Shown: in pieces, positions 23,391 through 33,690 of the stretch | Layout: every line of letters begins with the position of its first letter | Numbering within the stretch: position 1 is the first letter of the stretch | Assembly (NCBI GenBank): GCA_026122225.1 | Contig: JANEZZ010001873.1 | Span: 372,001 to 436,000 of the forward strand | DNA: 64,000 nt | Reading direction: 5' to 3' | Source of the DNA: Heloderma charlesbogerti | Lineage: Eukaryota; Chordata; Lepidosauria; Squamata; Helodermatidae | Translations under genes and position numbers: made by a program | The notes under the pieces: generated by a model | What the model was told of the DNA's origin: nothing | Databases searched by the model: none | The model's input: the letters and a program-made list of their open reading frames with translations, nothing else

Positions 23391-23687
23391 GGTATCAGAG
23401 AACCAAGGTAAATAAAGTATAGATTCTATGTCCTAGAGTTTCTGATCCTTAAACTATAAGGCAAACTGACTGGCTTCCTAATAGTTTCCTTTTGGGGCTC
23501 ATTTATGGCCCAATAATATGGCTCTGAGAAAGAGAAGTGATATTAAAAGATGCCCAGGCCAGTCCAAGAATTCATACACTCTACCCATCAATTAACAGTT
23601 TCATGCAAGACAAGCCACAGAGGAGCAGCTAAGTGTATCTGGAGCTTGCACAAGGCAATGTAAAATACATCCGATTGCATCTCATTT

Positions 23688-23872
23688 TTTTATTTTATTT
23701 ATTACATTTATATCCCACCTTTTTTCCTCCTTAAGGAACCCAAGGCAGTGTACATAATCGTCCTCCTCTCCATTTTATCCTTACAGTGACAACCCCGTGA
23801 GGTGGGTTGGGCTGAGAGTCTGTGACTGGCCCAAAGTCACCCAGTGAGCTTCATGGCTGAGTGGAGACTAAG
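23688..23872 (-). mobile_element. CORE-SINE (MIR-type) fragment, antisense
   Basis: Reverse-oriented relative of the SINE at 6838-7066. The tail (attacatttatatcccacct) is at the left, then ctcacggggttgtc and gactttgggccagtca in reverse. The tRNA head is missing. Confidence 0.7.
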
Positions 23873-24365
23873 CTTGTTTGGTCAGCCAGTTGGTTTCTTG
23901 TGTGTTTTTAAAAATTTAAATTGCTGCACTCAAAGAAAAATCCTGTTATCCATTCATTTTACTTTTGACCCACCAACATTTCCCAATTAAATGCCTCAAT
24001 TTTCTTGCAAAGCCCTGAATTTTTTTAATATACTTTCAAAATATAGCCATAGCAAGGTGTATTACCACTGCTCATGTCTCCTCCTATTCTCATCTTACAG
24101 TGTATCTCAGAGGCATTTTGGCAGAATAGATGTAGGCATATCTAGTTCAAATAAATATAGTGGAAACCCACATGGTTTTCTGGGTTGGTGCAGCCCTCTG
24201 TCTCTTAGTTAGGTAGGTGTAGTCCACTGTGATGTCAGGTGCCTCAGGATGCTGACAAACAGATAATGAGGATGATGGCAACCTTCTGCTACAAGTAGAT
24301 GACAGCAATCCCTGGTTTCTTGTACTGAGTATGTGATAATCAGTGGTCCACACATTGTGTCTAAG

Positions 24366-24700
24366 AGCTGCTGATAGACTCCTCTCACTCATGAGTTTGT
24401 CTAAGGCTTTTTAAAAGCCATCCAACCTACTGGCCATCACTTCTCATAATAACACATTCTACAAGGTAGTTAGTTATGCACGATGTGAGGAATTATGCCT
24501 TTTCTCTATCCCCAGCTTCTTGCCAAATAACATCATTGGGAGACCTTGAGTTCTAGTAGTATAAGAGGTGAGAAATGTCTGTCCACTTTCTATGTATTAT
24601 TCAAAATTTTGGAACTCTGAATATGTAATTTTGAAAATATATTCTACTATCATGCCCTACTAACTCCCTTTTTCTAAACTAAAAAGCCCCAAAATGAGGG
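24366..24700 (-). mobile_element. decayed CR1 LINE fragment, antisense
   Basis: The order of landmarks matches the CR1 3' portion in reverse: tttttaaaagccatccaacc, ctggccatcact, gagttctagtagtat, then ctaaactaaaaagcccc. The copy is highly diverged. Confidence 0.6.
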
Positions 24701-24990
24701 TTGTGAGCTTGAATTGGTTTAATCAGTGGATTAATGTAAAAGGAAATGAAAAATAAACGTTTAACGAAGGCTTCTCTTTTTTGAACACTGAATGGTAGAT
24801 TTACATTTACTCATTGTAAGGTACCCCACACATCCCCCAATAACTGAAAAGACACTTCTTTGAGGTTTGTTGACATGTAGATTTATTTAAATTAAATTGA
24901 TTAATTAAGGGATGAATGGGCTAAAAGGCAAATGATTAACAAATACAATGTCTTTAATTGGTTGAGCACCTTATCCAAAACACCTTAGCC

Positions 24991-25123
24991 CAGCCTTGCC
25001 ATACCTGGAGCCCTTCAGTTGCTTTGAACTATAACTCCCATATTCCTGACCATTTGCCATGCAGGGTAGGGCTGATAGGAGTTAGTCCAAAAGACCTGGA
25101 AGGCACAAGGTTGAGGAAGGCTG
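24991..25123. mobile_element. palindromic hAT MITE with perfect 8-bp TSD
   Basis: The 133-bp element begins CAGCCTTGCCATACCTGGAG and ends CAAGGTTGAGGAAGGCTG, with a central palindrome around actcccatattcctgacc. It is flanked by a perfect 8-bp duplication ccttagcc at 24983-24990 and 25124-25131, which supports the hAT superfamily. Confidence 0.8.
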
Positions 25124-25245
25124 CCTTAGCCTTCCGAGTAGTGCTCTTGCACAGCTATTATTCTCAGTGGGAACGGTCCACAACAGCTTCCTGGTGTGTT
25201 GTGCCCCATGGTTCTAGAGAACATTAAGAACCCTGTACACAATGA

Positions 25246-25553
25246 CCTGGTTCACATCTAATGACAACCCAGACTACAGGTTGACTATGGGTTGTCATTG
25301 AATCATAAGTTGTTGTTGAATTGCGGGTTAGCCTTGTGTGCAAACCTTGCACTATGGTTTAACTATGGGTTGTTAACCATGAACAATAATGGAAGACAAT
25401 CCATGATTTGTTGTCGGGTTGTGAACTTTAGGTTGTTCATGGTTAACAAGCCATAGTTAAACTATAGTGCAGGGTTTGCACATAACAACCCACAATTCAA
25501 TGACAACCCATACTCAACCCATACTCTGGGTTGCTGTTACGTGAGAACCAGGC
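25246..25553. mobile_element. 308-bp palindromic MITE (hAT-like ends)
   Basis: The ends cctggttcacatctaatgac and acgtgagaaccaggc are inverted copies. Repeated gggttgtcattgaat / attcaatgacaaccc and accatgaacaat / attgttcatggt blocks make almost the whole element a hairpin centred near 25400. Possible 8-bp flanks cacaatga / cataatgt match 6 of 8. It ends only about 320 bp before the palladin exon. Confidence 0.6.
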
Positions 25554-25860
25554 CATAATGTTTGATCCTTTGGATTTGGGTAGTATACTAGTTTTTTTTG
25601 CTGCAATGGAAATTTTAGGTTTCAGGCAAAACATTCAGGATCCATAGTTCTAACTACACAGACCCAGCTACAAAGCCCTTGGCATAGTAGCAGGCATATT
25701 ATACACTTTAAAACATAATGCTTTCAGCTATGTGCATATAGACTTCAATGCTTTCACTTATTTTGTACTTTTCTCCCTGGTTTTGTAGCCAATAATACAT
25801 TAATGAAGGAACAAGAGTTAGGTGACATAAAGTTCATAGTTCTTATGAAGATTGGATTTA

Positions 25861-25872
25861 TTTGTGTTCCAG
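25861..25872 (+). other. 3' splice site before the PALLD coding exon
   Basis: T-rich tract followed by ttccAG, immediately upstream of the exon that begins cATG at 25873. It shows that at least one noncoding exon lies further upstream. Confidence 0.8.
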
Positions 25873-25873
25873 C

Positions 25874-26907
25874 ATGCAGGACAGAAGTTATGAGCAGGCT
25901 GTACCCCTGCCTTTAGTGATGAAGGACGCTTACTCTTCAGAGAAAAGCACTCATGTGGGAAACCATGAAAACACGTCTGAGGATTCCTCGTCTTATGAAC
26001 TCTTTTATGATTCCCTGTCTGACATACAGGATGGGACATTTTCAAATGAGCTGTCTGCCTTCCTCAGTGAAGATGAGATCAGCAAAAGCCTTGAGCTTGC
26101 TCACAGTTCTATTACAAATTCTGTAAAGGAAGATGAACAAGCAAAGCAGGAATTAACATATTATTTCAACCCTTCTTCAAACTCACCAGACAGTGCCTCT
26201 TCCAGGAAGACCAAAGAGCATCATCAGGACACTTCCAAGAGGACTCAGGTGATGAACCCAACCTCACTACTGATTTCAGTGCAAACTCCACAGCAGAAGA
26301 ACCAGAATATATATCTTCAGGAAGCAAACAATAGTTTAAATGTTACTGGGAAACAATCTAATCTATCTCCCCTGCTGCCTGCAAGACCCAGCTTTATTCG
26401 GAGTCTAAAAAATGCTGAAAGATATGGTCCAAGTGTGCAAAAGATGAGCCCCAAATCCAAACCAGCTTCAGCAGGTGATGCCCCCTTCAAGAACAAGCTG
26501 TGTGACAAAGCGGCCACTTTGATTGAAGAGCTCTCTTCCATCTTTCGAGAAGCAGCCAAGACAAGAGTCAGGAGCCCGGATGGAAACTCTTCTTCTCCAG
26601 ATAGTGGATATCTTTCCCCTAAAAACAAACAATCAGCCATGTCAAATTCCTTAAGGAACCCAACCCTCGACAAAACATGCCCAGAGATCACACCTGAGAG
26701 TGAGATACCTAAAGTCACTCATGCTGGAGAAGCTGTACTCCAAAGGAAGGAAGGTTCTCGGGCCTCCCTGAACCAGGTCAAAAAAGAAAGCCACTATCAG
26801 CCATCACCCCCTCGATTTACCCAGAAACTCAGGAGTCAAGAAGTTGCTGAAGGAAGCAAGGTAGTGCTCGAGTGCAGAGTTGCTGGATACCCCACACCTC
26901 ATGTCAG
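25874..26907 (+). CDS. PALLD: palladin, first coding exon of the long isoform (partial gene)
   Basis: Palladin is an actin-binding cytoskeletal scaffold of stress fibres and Z-discs; the long isoform carries N-terminal Ig domains. This exon encodes 345 residues plus two bases of the next codon. Visible landmarks: YELFYDSLSD (41-50), LSAFLSEDEISKSL (60-73), RPSFIRSLKNAE (171-182), CDKAATLIEELSSIF (210-224), SSPDSGYLSPKN (240-251) and the start of the first Ig domain, PPRFTQKLRSQEVAEGS (312-328), with C334 as its first disulfide cysteine. The ATG at 25874 lies one base after a 3' splice site (tttgtgttccAG, 25861-25872). The exon ends at CAG|GTAAGA (26905-26913) within an Arg codon, as expected where the Ig domain continues with Trp. 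Myopalladin (MYPN) is the alternative; FYDSLSD, IRSL and SPDSGYLSPKN favour palladin. Confidence 0.93.
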
Positions 26908-26913
26908 GTAAGA
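26905..26913 (+). other. 5' splice site after the PALLD coding exon
   Basis: CAG|GTAAGA, a full consensus donor. The reading frame meets a stop (taa) immediately inside the intron, so splicing is required for the Ig domain. Confidence 0.92.
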
Positions 26914-27141
26914 ATTCTTTTCTTCAGCTGTAACCAATGGCTTCTGGAGCTTCACATGTTCATCTTAGTGAGAAAGTATTGCTATGGACCAGCTCGAGGA
27001 CAATGTGAGTAATACAGATCTGCTTATATGTCTGAATCACATATGTGCTATGGACAGGAATCCACACATTTTGGCTGGTCTTGGCAGCCAGGCAGTAACT
27101 GCAGACCATTTATTTATTTTATTTATTTATTAAATTTATTA

Positions 27142-27180
27142 ATCGCCCATCTGACTGGTCACCCAGCCACTCTGGGCGAT
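27142..27180 (-). other. L2 3'-terminal RNA hairpin, copy A
   Basis: In element orientation an 8-bp outer stem ATCGCCCA/TGGGCGAT encloses an inner 6-bp stem GGCTGG/CCAGTC capped by a GTGA (GNRA-type) tetraloop, followed by the AATAAA-rich tail. L2-type LINEs of fish are known to need a 3' stem-loop for recognition by their reverse transcriptase; the role here is inferred. Confidence 0.7.
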
Positions 27181-27245
27181 GTACAACCCACCATAAAACA
27201 ATTTAAAACAATAAAATTTTACCATAAATTTTTTTTTTAAATACC

Positions 27246-30104
27246 CTAACCCACCCCAAATGCCTGCCTGAACAACCACGTTTTTAATGCACGACGGAAG
27301 CTCATTAAACAGGGGGCATGACGGAGTTCCCTAGGGAGGGAGTTCCACAGAGTGGGGGCCACCACAGAGAAGGCCCTCTCCCTCGTCCCCACCAGTCTAG
27401 CTGTCCTGGCTGATGGGACAGAGAGAAGGCCATCCGAGGCTGATCTTGTTAAGCGGCCTGTCTGGTGTTGCTGGAGGCGCTCCTTAAGATAGGCTGGGCC
27501 GGAACCATATAGGGTTTTAAAGGTCAAAACCAACACCTTGAATTTGGCCCGGAAAACAACTGGTAACCAGTGCAACTCCTTCAGCACTGGAGTGATGTGA
27601 TCTCGCCGGCGGCTGCCTTTAATCAGGCGAGCCGCCGCGTTCTGTACCAGCTGCAGCTTCCGAACCGTCTTCAAGGGTAACCCCACGTAGAGCGCATTAC
27701 AGTAGTCCAAACGAGAGGAGACCAGGGCATGTACTACTGATGGGAGCAGATGGTCGGGAAGGAAGGGGCGCAGCCGCCGTATCAGATGGAGTTGATACAG
27801 CGCTGTCCGGCTCACAGCTGACACCTGAGCCTCCATGGACAGCTGGGAGTCCAAAATGACCCCCAGGCTGCGGACCTGGTCTTTCAAGGGTAGCCGTACC
27901 CCATTCAACACCAGGTCAACATCCCCCAGCCTCCTCTTGTCTCCCACCAAAAGTACCTCGGTCTTGTCAGGGTTGAGCTTCAGCTTATTCCTCCCCATCC
28001 AGCCACTCACCGTCTCCAGACATTTGGACAGGGATTCTACGGCCAACCTTGGTGAAGATTTGAATGAGAGGTAGAGCTGCGTGTCATCCGCATATTGATG
28101 ACACTGCACCCCAAACCTCCTGATGATAGCCCCCAGCGGCTTCATATAGATGTTAAATAGCATCGGGGAGAGGATGGAACCCTGTGGCACCCCACAAGTA
28201 AGTGGCCACAGGTCCGAAACCTCCTCTCCCAGTGCTACCCTCTGGTACCTGCTGGAGAGGAAGGACCGGAACCACCGCAATACAGTGTCTCCAATGCCCA
28301 ACCCCTCCAGGCGGTCCAGGAGGATACCGTGGTCAACGGTATCAAAAGCCGCTGAGAGGTCGAGGAGAACGAGGAAGGAGCATTCACCCCTATCCAGAGC
28401 CCTCCTCATATCATCCACCAAGGCGACCAAGGCTGTTTCTGTCCCATGCCCAGGCCTGAAGCCCGACTGAAATGGGTCTAGATAATCAGTTTCTTCCAAG
28501 TGTGCCTTCAACTGCACCGCCACCACCCGCTCAATCACCTTGCCCAAAAATGGCAGATTTGAGACTGGGCGAAAGTTGTTCAGAACTTGAGGATCCAAGG
28601 AGGGCTTCTTTAAGAGTGGTCTTATCACTGCCTCCTTGAGGGCTGATGGCATCACTCCCTCCTCAAGGGAGGCATTCACCACCGCCTTGATCCCCTCACC
28701 CAGTCTCTCTCTGCAGCTCATAATGAGCCAAGATGGGCAAGAATCAAGTAAGCAGGTGGTCGGCCTTACAGATGAAAGCACCTTGTCTACTTCATCAGGA
28801 GGAAGAAGCTGGAACCGATCCCACAAAACCGGTTTGCCACAGGCCGCCTCTTGCTCACTAACTGTATCCACAGTGTGCAGAGTAACACACCTAATCTGAT
28901 CAATTTTATCTGCAAAGTGCCTTGCCAAAGCCTCACAGGAGGCCTTAGAATGCTCCAGTGGTTCCGGAGCCACAGGACCGACCAGGCTCCGGACCACTTG
29001 GAACAGCCTCCTGGGGCAGCACTCTGCAGACGCGATGGAGGCAGCATAATATTCCTTTTTTGCTGCCTTCACCGACACGTGATAGGCTGAAGATATAGCT
29101 CTAGCCCATGTCTGATCGTCTTCGGAGCGAGACTTCCGCCACCGGCGCTCTAGCCGTCTCACCTCCTGTTTCAGAGCTCGTAACCGCGGATTGAACCATG
29201 GTGCAGTCCGAGCCCTGTTCAGGGGGAGAGGGCGTTTCGGAGCCACCCGATCTAATGCCCCAGTAATTGCGGCATTCCAGCCACCCACCAGGGTCTCGAC
29301 CGAGTGGCCGTTGGCATGCCCCAGAGAATCCCCAAGCGCGTTCAGGAATCCATTTGGATCCATAAGACGCCTGGGGCGGACCATTTTAATGGGTCCTCCA
29401 TCCCTGCGGAGGGGTTGTGGAACCGAGAAGTCCAACGTCACCAGATAGTGATCTGACCATGACAAGGGGGTGGTGGATATACCCCCGACTTCCAGATCAC
29501 TCCCCGCTTCTCCAGAAACAAACACAAGGTCTAGTGCATGACCGGCTACATGGGTGGGCCCAGTTAGAATATGGTGCAGCTCCCAGGAGGCCATGGTCTC
29601 CATGAAGTCCCGAGGTGCTCCTGTGAGGATGGCCTCCGAATGTACGTTGAAGTCCCCCAACACCAGTAAGTTAGGGGACTGTACACGCACATCAGAGACC
29701 ACCTCAAGCACCTCAGCCAGGGAGTCAGTCGTGCAGCGGGGTGGACGGTACACGAGCAGAATCCCCAGACTGCCCTTCGGGCCCAACCTCCAGTACATGC
29801 ACTCAGCAACCTTGGTCTCCCGGAGAGGGGGTCTGGTGAAGACCAAGGACTCTCGGTAGATAACAGCCACTCCCCCTCCCCGATCCCCAGCCCTCGGCTG
29901 CTGTGCATACAAAAATCTAGCTGGACACATGGCTGCAAGGGTTGGAGCAGCAGCCTTGGCCAGCCAGGTCTCCGTAATACATGCCAGGTCTGCACCCTCA
30001 TCCAGGATCATGTCATGGATGAGGGAGGTTTTCTGGGTAACAGACCTGGCATTGCAGAGCAGCAAACGAAGGCCAGAAGATGGGGCCACGCCTCCCCCAG
30101 CCAT
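27246..30104 (-). CDS. L2 LINE ORF2: endonuclease-reverse transcriptase, 952 codons, uninterrupted
   Basis: Single open frame encoding the enzyme that nicks target DNA and copies the element RNA (target-primed reverse transcription). APE-type endonuclease, about residues 10-225: N18, TETW (44-47), LLVYRPPR (116-123), GDFN (150-153) and SWSDH (215-219). Reverse transcriptase, about 480-760: FQSGFRPG (545-552), LDLSAAFDTVDH (581-592, D582), GVPQGSILSPMLFNIY (638-653) and catalytic YADD (671-674). A conserved C-terminal region contains SRLDYCNALYVGLP (797-810). All expected catalytic residues are visible, so the product could be active if expressed. It lacks about 60 N-terminal residues compared with copy B, and an in-frame TAG lies four codons upstream of the ATG. 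It lies antisense in the PALLD intron. Confidence 0.9.
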   Translation of the reverse strand: MAGGGVAPSSGLRLLLCNARSVTQKTSLIHDMILDEGADLACITETWLAKAAAPTLAAMCPARFLYAQQPRAGDRGGGVAVIYRESLVFTRPPLRETKVAECMYWRLGPKGSLGILLVYRPPRCTTDSLAEVLEVVSDVRVQSPNLLVLGDFNVHSEAILTGAPRDFMETMASWELHHILTGPTHVAGHALDLVFVSGEAGSDLEVGGISTTPLSWSDHYLVTLDFSVPQPLRRDGGPIKMVRPRRLMDPNGFLNALGDSLGHANGHSVETLVGGWNAAITGALDRVAPKRPLPLNRARTAPWFNPRLRALKQEVRRLERRWRKSRSEDDQTWARAISSAYHVSVKAAKKEYYAASIASAECCPRRLFQVVRSLVGPVAPEPLEHSKASCEALARHFADKIDQIRCVTLHTVDTVSEQEAACGKPVLWDRFQLLPPDEVDKVLSSVRPTTCLLDSCPSWLIMSCRERLGEGIKAVVNASLEEGVMPSALKEAVIRPLLKKPSLDPQVLNNFRPVSNLPFLGKVIERVVAVQLKAHLEETDYLDPFQSGFRPGHGTETALVALVDDMRRALDRGECSFLVLLDLSAAFDTVDHGILLDRLEGLGIGDTVLRWFRSFLSSRYQRVALGEEVSDLWPLTCGVPQGSILSPMLFNIYMKPLGAIIRRFGVQCHQYADDTQLYLSFKSSPRLAVESLSKCLETVSGWMGRNKLKLNPDKTEVLLVGDKRRLGDVDLVLNGVRLPLKDQVRSLGVILDSQLSMEAQVSAVSRTALYQLHLIRRLRPFLPDHLLPSVVHALVSSRLDYCNALYVGLPLKTVRKLQLVQNAAARLIKGSRRRDHITPVLKELHWLPVVFRAKFKVLVLTFKTLYGSGPAYLKERLQQHQTGRLTRSASDGLLSVPSARTARLVGTRERAFSVVAPTLWNSLPRELRHAPCLMSFRRALKTWLFRQAFGVG

Positions 30105-30133
30105 CCTTTGGCTCTAGACAGGCCCGGAGCAGG

Positions 30134-30260
30134 GCATCCTGCTTCCCACAGTGTTCAACTGATGCCTCCAGAAAGCCCAAAGCAGGACTTGAAGGCAGTA
30201 GCTCTCTTGCACTCTTGCCCTTAGCAGCTGGTGTTCCATAGCATGCCCTTTCTGAACATG
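30134..30260 (-). mobile_element. 127-bp CR1 piece, near-identical to 31819-31945
   Basis: A CR1 3'-UTR segment sits directly at the 5' end of L2 copy A. It matches 31819-31945 at 126 of 127 positions (a at 30187, c at 31872), and the similarity stops abruptly on both sides. It looks like a local copy rather than an independent CR1 insertion. Confidence 0.8.
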
Positions 30261-31776
30261 ACCCTGACCCTCCTCTGAATTCTCTCATGTTTAACGAAAA
30301 GTCAGGAGAGAGGGAGGCTTAGCTCTCACTGCTTCTGAGTACCTCCAAACCCTAGTATAAAATGAGTGGATGCTTCTGCAAGTTCCAAAGGGTCTCTTTC
30401 ATCACTTCAGGCCTTCTCCACTGCTTTCTCCATTGCCTTCAGGCCTTCTCCCTCCACTAAACGAGAGAGAATCAAAGGGCCAGTTCACATATGTATAATA
30501 ACCTTTTTTTAATGATGGACTGGTGTGAACAAAGCAGCATGCACCATGCATACTGCCTCTTTCACAACAGTCCACCATTAAAAAAGGCAGTGCATGCTGC
30601 CTGATTGCTCCCGCTCAAAGTGGGAGTGGCTAAACAACTCACAGACCTTCTGTCTGTGGTTTGTTTAGTGCTACATGCAAACCTGGACCACTGGTTTGTC
30701 TCTCCCCTGACAAGCCAGAGAAAGAACCCAAGAACAAACTATGAGTTCTTTCTATGGCTTGTCAGGTATATTGATCTGGATAGAAAGAAATATGAGTTTT
30801 CTTTGCATAAATATTCTGCATCCCTTTTCTATCGATGAACTGTCATCTTTTTGCACAAGTAACTTCATTTCATCTTAGCAATCAAAACAATCTATTTTGG
30901 CTGGGACCTGACAGAATCAGGCCTCCAGATCAGTACATTAGGAGAGAGACAAGCCAGAGGTCCTGGTTATTTAAGCTGTTCTCACTTGCAGCAGGAGCGA
31001 TTGGGCAATGTGCACCAGGACATTGCCTCATCCACAGCAACCCACAATTTTTAAAAAAATGTGGGTTGTGATTATGAGTTAGCCAAGGCAAAGAAATCAT
31101 TCTGAAGTTATGGTTTGAGGAGCACAGCATTAGCAATGTGATCTATGTCCACTGGAGCAATGTCAAGTGTTACTAGTGCTGCTGCAGATCAATATGCAAA
31201 TGTCAGCAACAGGGAACTCTGTCTGGGTGACTTTGGACCCTTTTCTCTGCCACCATTACGTTTTGTTTGCTTTGCCTTTTATAGTTCTTTTATAAAATGA
31301 TTGACAGTACTCTTTTATGCACTTGTGCAATGGTTTGCATGAAGGAAAATAAGCCACGGAATGGCCCATCCATAGGTGTGTCATTACTTGTAAGGATACC
31401 TAAAAGGCACCATTTGGTGTAAGGCAACTCAGTGCTAACAACCACACACTCAAGCAATTGATAGGAATGGGCGGGATGTTTTCACCTTTTAGTATGATCC
31501 CACCAGTTGCATTTGCATTGGAATGGGCACCAACCTGCAGGAAACATATAGTGTTCATCAAAACCTGAGCACTCTCTTCTGTAAAACTATGCTTGAGAAC
31601 AGTGATATGAGTGAAATAGATTTTTGTGACCTTAAAGGCTGCAGTAACATGGAACGACATATCATTCTTAACAATCAGTTAAGCGGGACAAAACAGGGAG
31701 GCCACCTTCAAAAGTGACACTCAGAACAACTTTTTGTGTCAAATAAGGGTGGCTTTGGGGGAGGGCTGTGTTATTA
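30261..31776. other. intronic DNA, no gene seen
   Basis: Imperfect palindromic stretches lie at about 30490-30610 (gcatgcaccatgcatactgc facing ggcagtgcatgctgcc) and 31028-31070 (cccacaattttt / aaaaatgtggg), perhaps MITE remnants. No coding region was recognised. Confidence 0.5.
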
Positions 31777-33690
31777 TGAACGTAAGAAGAGGATCAGACT
31801 AAAGGTCCTATTAACCCAGCATCCTGCTTCCCACAGTGTTCAACTGATGCCTCCAGAAAGCCCAAAGCAGGCCTTGAAGGCAGTAGCTCTCTTGCACTCT
31901 TGCCCTTAGCAGCTGGTGTTCCATAGCATGCCCTTTCTGAACATGGAAGTTCTATAGAACCATCATTCATGAATAACAATAGACCTATTCTCCATGATTT
32001 ATCTCTTGTTAAAGCCACCTAAGCTAGTGATTGATCTAATAAATATAATTATATGACTCTTGAGTTTAAGTATTATGAGAGAGGGAGAAAAACTTCCTCT
32101 CTATCTACTATCTCCACATCATGCATAGTTTTATAAACATCTCTCGTATCTTCCCCTAGTCATCTTTTGTCTAACCCTAAAAATGACTCAAATGTTGTAA
32201 CCTTTCTGCATAGGGAATGTGCTCCAACACCCAAATAATCTTGGTTGCCCTTTTTGGCACCTTGTCCAGCTCTACAACATCATTTTAGACATACGTGACC
32301 AGAACTGTACACAGTATTCCAAATGTGGCCATACTATATATTTGTGTATGGACAAATATTTTATTTTCAATCCCTTTCCTAATAATCCTCAGTATGGAAT
32401 TTGTCTTTCTCACAGCCAATACACTCTACTATTCTCACAACTCCTGGTTAGTTTTCCCAGTTAGTTGTCCAGACCCCCTTCCCTCTTCCTTCCCACAATG
32501 TGCATCACTTTATATTTAGATACACTGAACCGCTTTGCCATTTTGTTGCTCATTCATCCAGTTCAGAGGACTCCTTTTGGACCTCTTTGCACTCTCCTAG
32601 GGTTGTCAGCTTCAGGAATAATTTGGTGCCATCTGCTAACTTGGCCATTTCACTGTTCATCCCTAGCTCCAGATAATTTATGAATAAGTCAAATAGCACC
32701 TGTCCTATTACAGATCCTTAAGAAACCCCTTTCTTACTTCCCTCCACTGTGAGAACTACACATTTATTCCTACAGTCTTCTTCCTGTTGTTTAACCAATT
32801 AACCTATAAGAAGACTAATACTCTTATTTCTTTACTGCTACATTTACTCAGGGACATTTAGTTATGGACTTTATCAAAAGCTTTTTGGAAGTCCAAGAAT
32901 TTAATGTCTACCAGATCACCACACTCCACATGCTTGTCAACACTCTCAAGCACAGCTGGCCCTCCAATGAAGCAGGGTGAGGCCCCTGTATCGCGCAGTG
33001 GAGTGGGAGGAGCAGCAAATTGCACCGCTCACCCCCCTGCCAAGAGGGCCCACTGCTGCCCGCCTCTGGCAGGTGCTCTGAAGAGTACCGCCAGCTATAC
33101 TCTCACCATGGCATTTGCCACAGCAAGAGAGCAGCTGGCGGGGCTCTGTGGAGCAGCCACCTGCTCGCCTTCTGTTTCCCTTGTTGTACACACCCCTTCC
33201 TTACTTTTGCTACCACTGCTGCATCAATTCTATGGAGAATCATGCAGCTTGAAGGAGTGATTGTGGGGCTTCTGAGGGCGAGCCCTTGCAAGAGCCCCAC
33301 AACCACTTCTTCTGGCCATGCAGCTCTCCATAGACAGAGCAGAAGGGGGCATGATGGGGGAAGGCAGTGCAATGTGGCAGTAGTGGGAAGGGGTGCGATG
33401 TGGGAGTGGTGTGTGTTTTCTCCTGCCTCAGGTTGTGAGAGAGTTTGCACCAAGGCTGCTGTCAAGGTACACCAAAAGCTGGTGAGGGCTCCCCTTTGCA
33501 GTTGCCACACTACTTCTTCCTCAGCAAGACTCGTTCTTCTATATGCTCAATCTTTGTGTCTTTAGTAATACTTTCCACCAATTTAGCTGGAAAAGACATT
33601 AAGCTGTTTGAAATTCCCTGGTTCCTCCAGACCCCTTTCTTAAAACAGCCAATACCATTAATATAGCATGGATAGTAGGAAACAGCCAAT
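31777..33690 (-). mobile_element. decayed CR1 LINE, interrupted by a GC-rich insertion
   Basis: Landmarks in CR1 order, reversed: gaacgtaagaagag (3' tail), tattatgagagagggagaaa, catgcatagttttataaac, cagtattccaaatgtggcca, ggaatttgtctttctcacag, the finger/palm region to 32950, then again from about 33511 (ttcctcagcaagactcgttc and taatactttccaccaattta). The copy is frame-shifted throughout and 5'-truncated. Confidence 0.75.
32951..33510. mobile_element. unclassified GC-rich insertion inside CR1
   Basis: The sequence is clearly different in composition from the host CR1 and begins cacagctggccctccaatga. About 60 bp of CR1 expected at this site are missing. No terminal inverted repeats, duplication or coding region were recognised. 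It may be an unknown repeat family or a filler insertion. Confidence 0.4.

Larger units (their letters stand above)
27106..30118 (-). mobile_element. L2-clade LINE, near full-length ORF2, copy A
   Basis: The 3' end lies at the left: an A/T tail (tttattttatttatttatta in + orientation) preceded by a 39-base hairpin (27142-27180). The 5' end lies near 30118, where a CR1-derived segment begins after only about 14 bases upstream of the start codon. No ORF1 is present, so the copy is 5'-truncated or recombined. No target-site duplication was recognised. Confidence 0.85.

Noticed and set aside
27835..30117. Numerous + strand open frames of 60-106 codons
   Set aside because: They are shadows of the L2 ORF2 on the opposite strand; none has independent motifs.
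33020..33565. 181-codon + strand frame and its opposite-strand partner
   Set aside because: Located within the GC-rich insertion in CR1; both strands are open because of composition.
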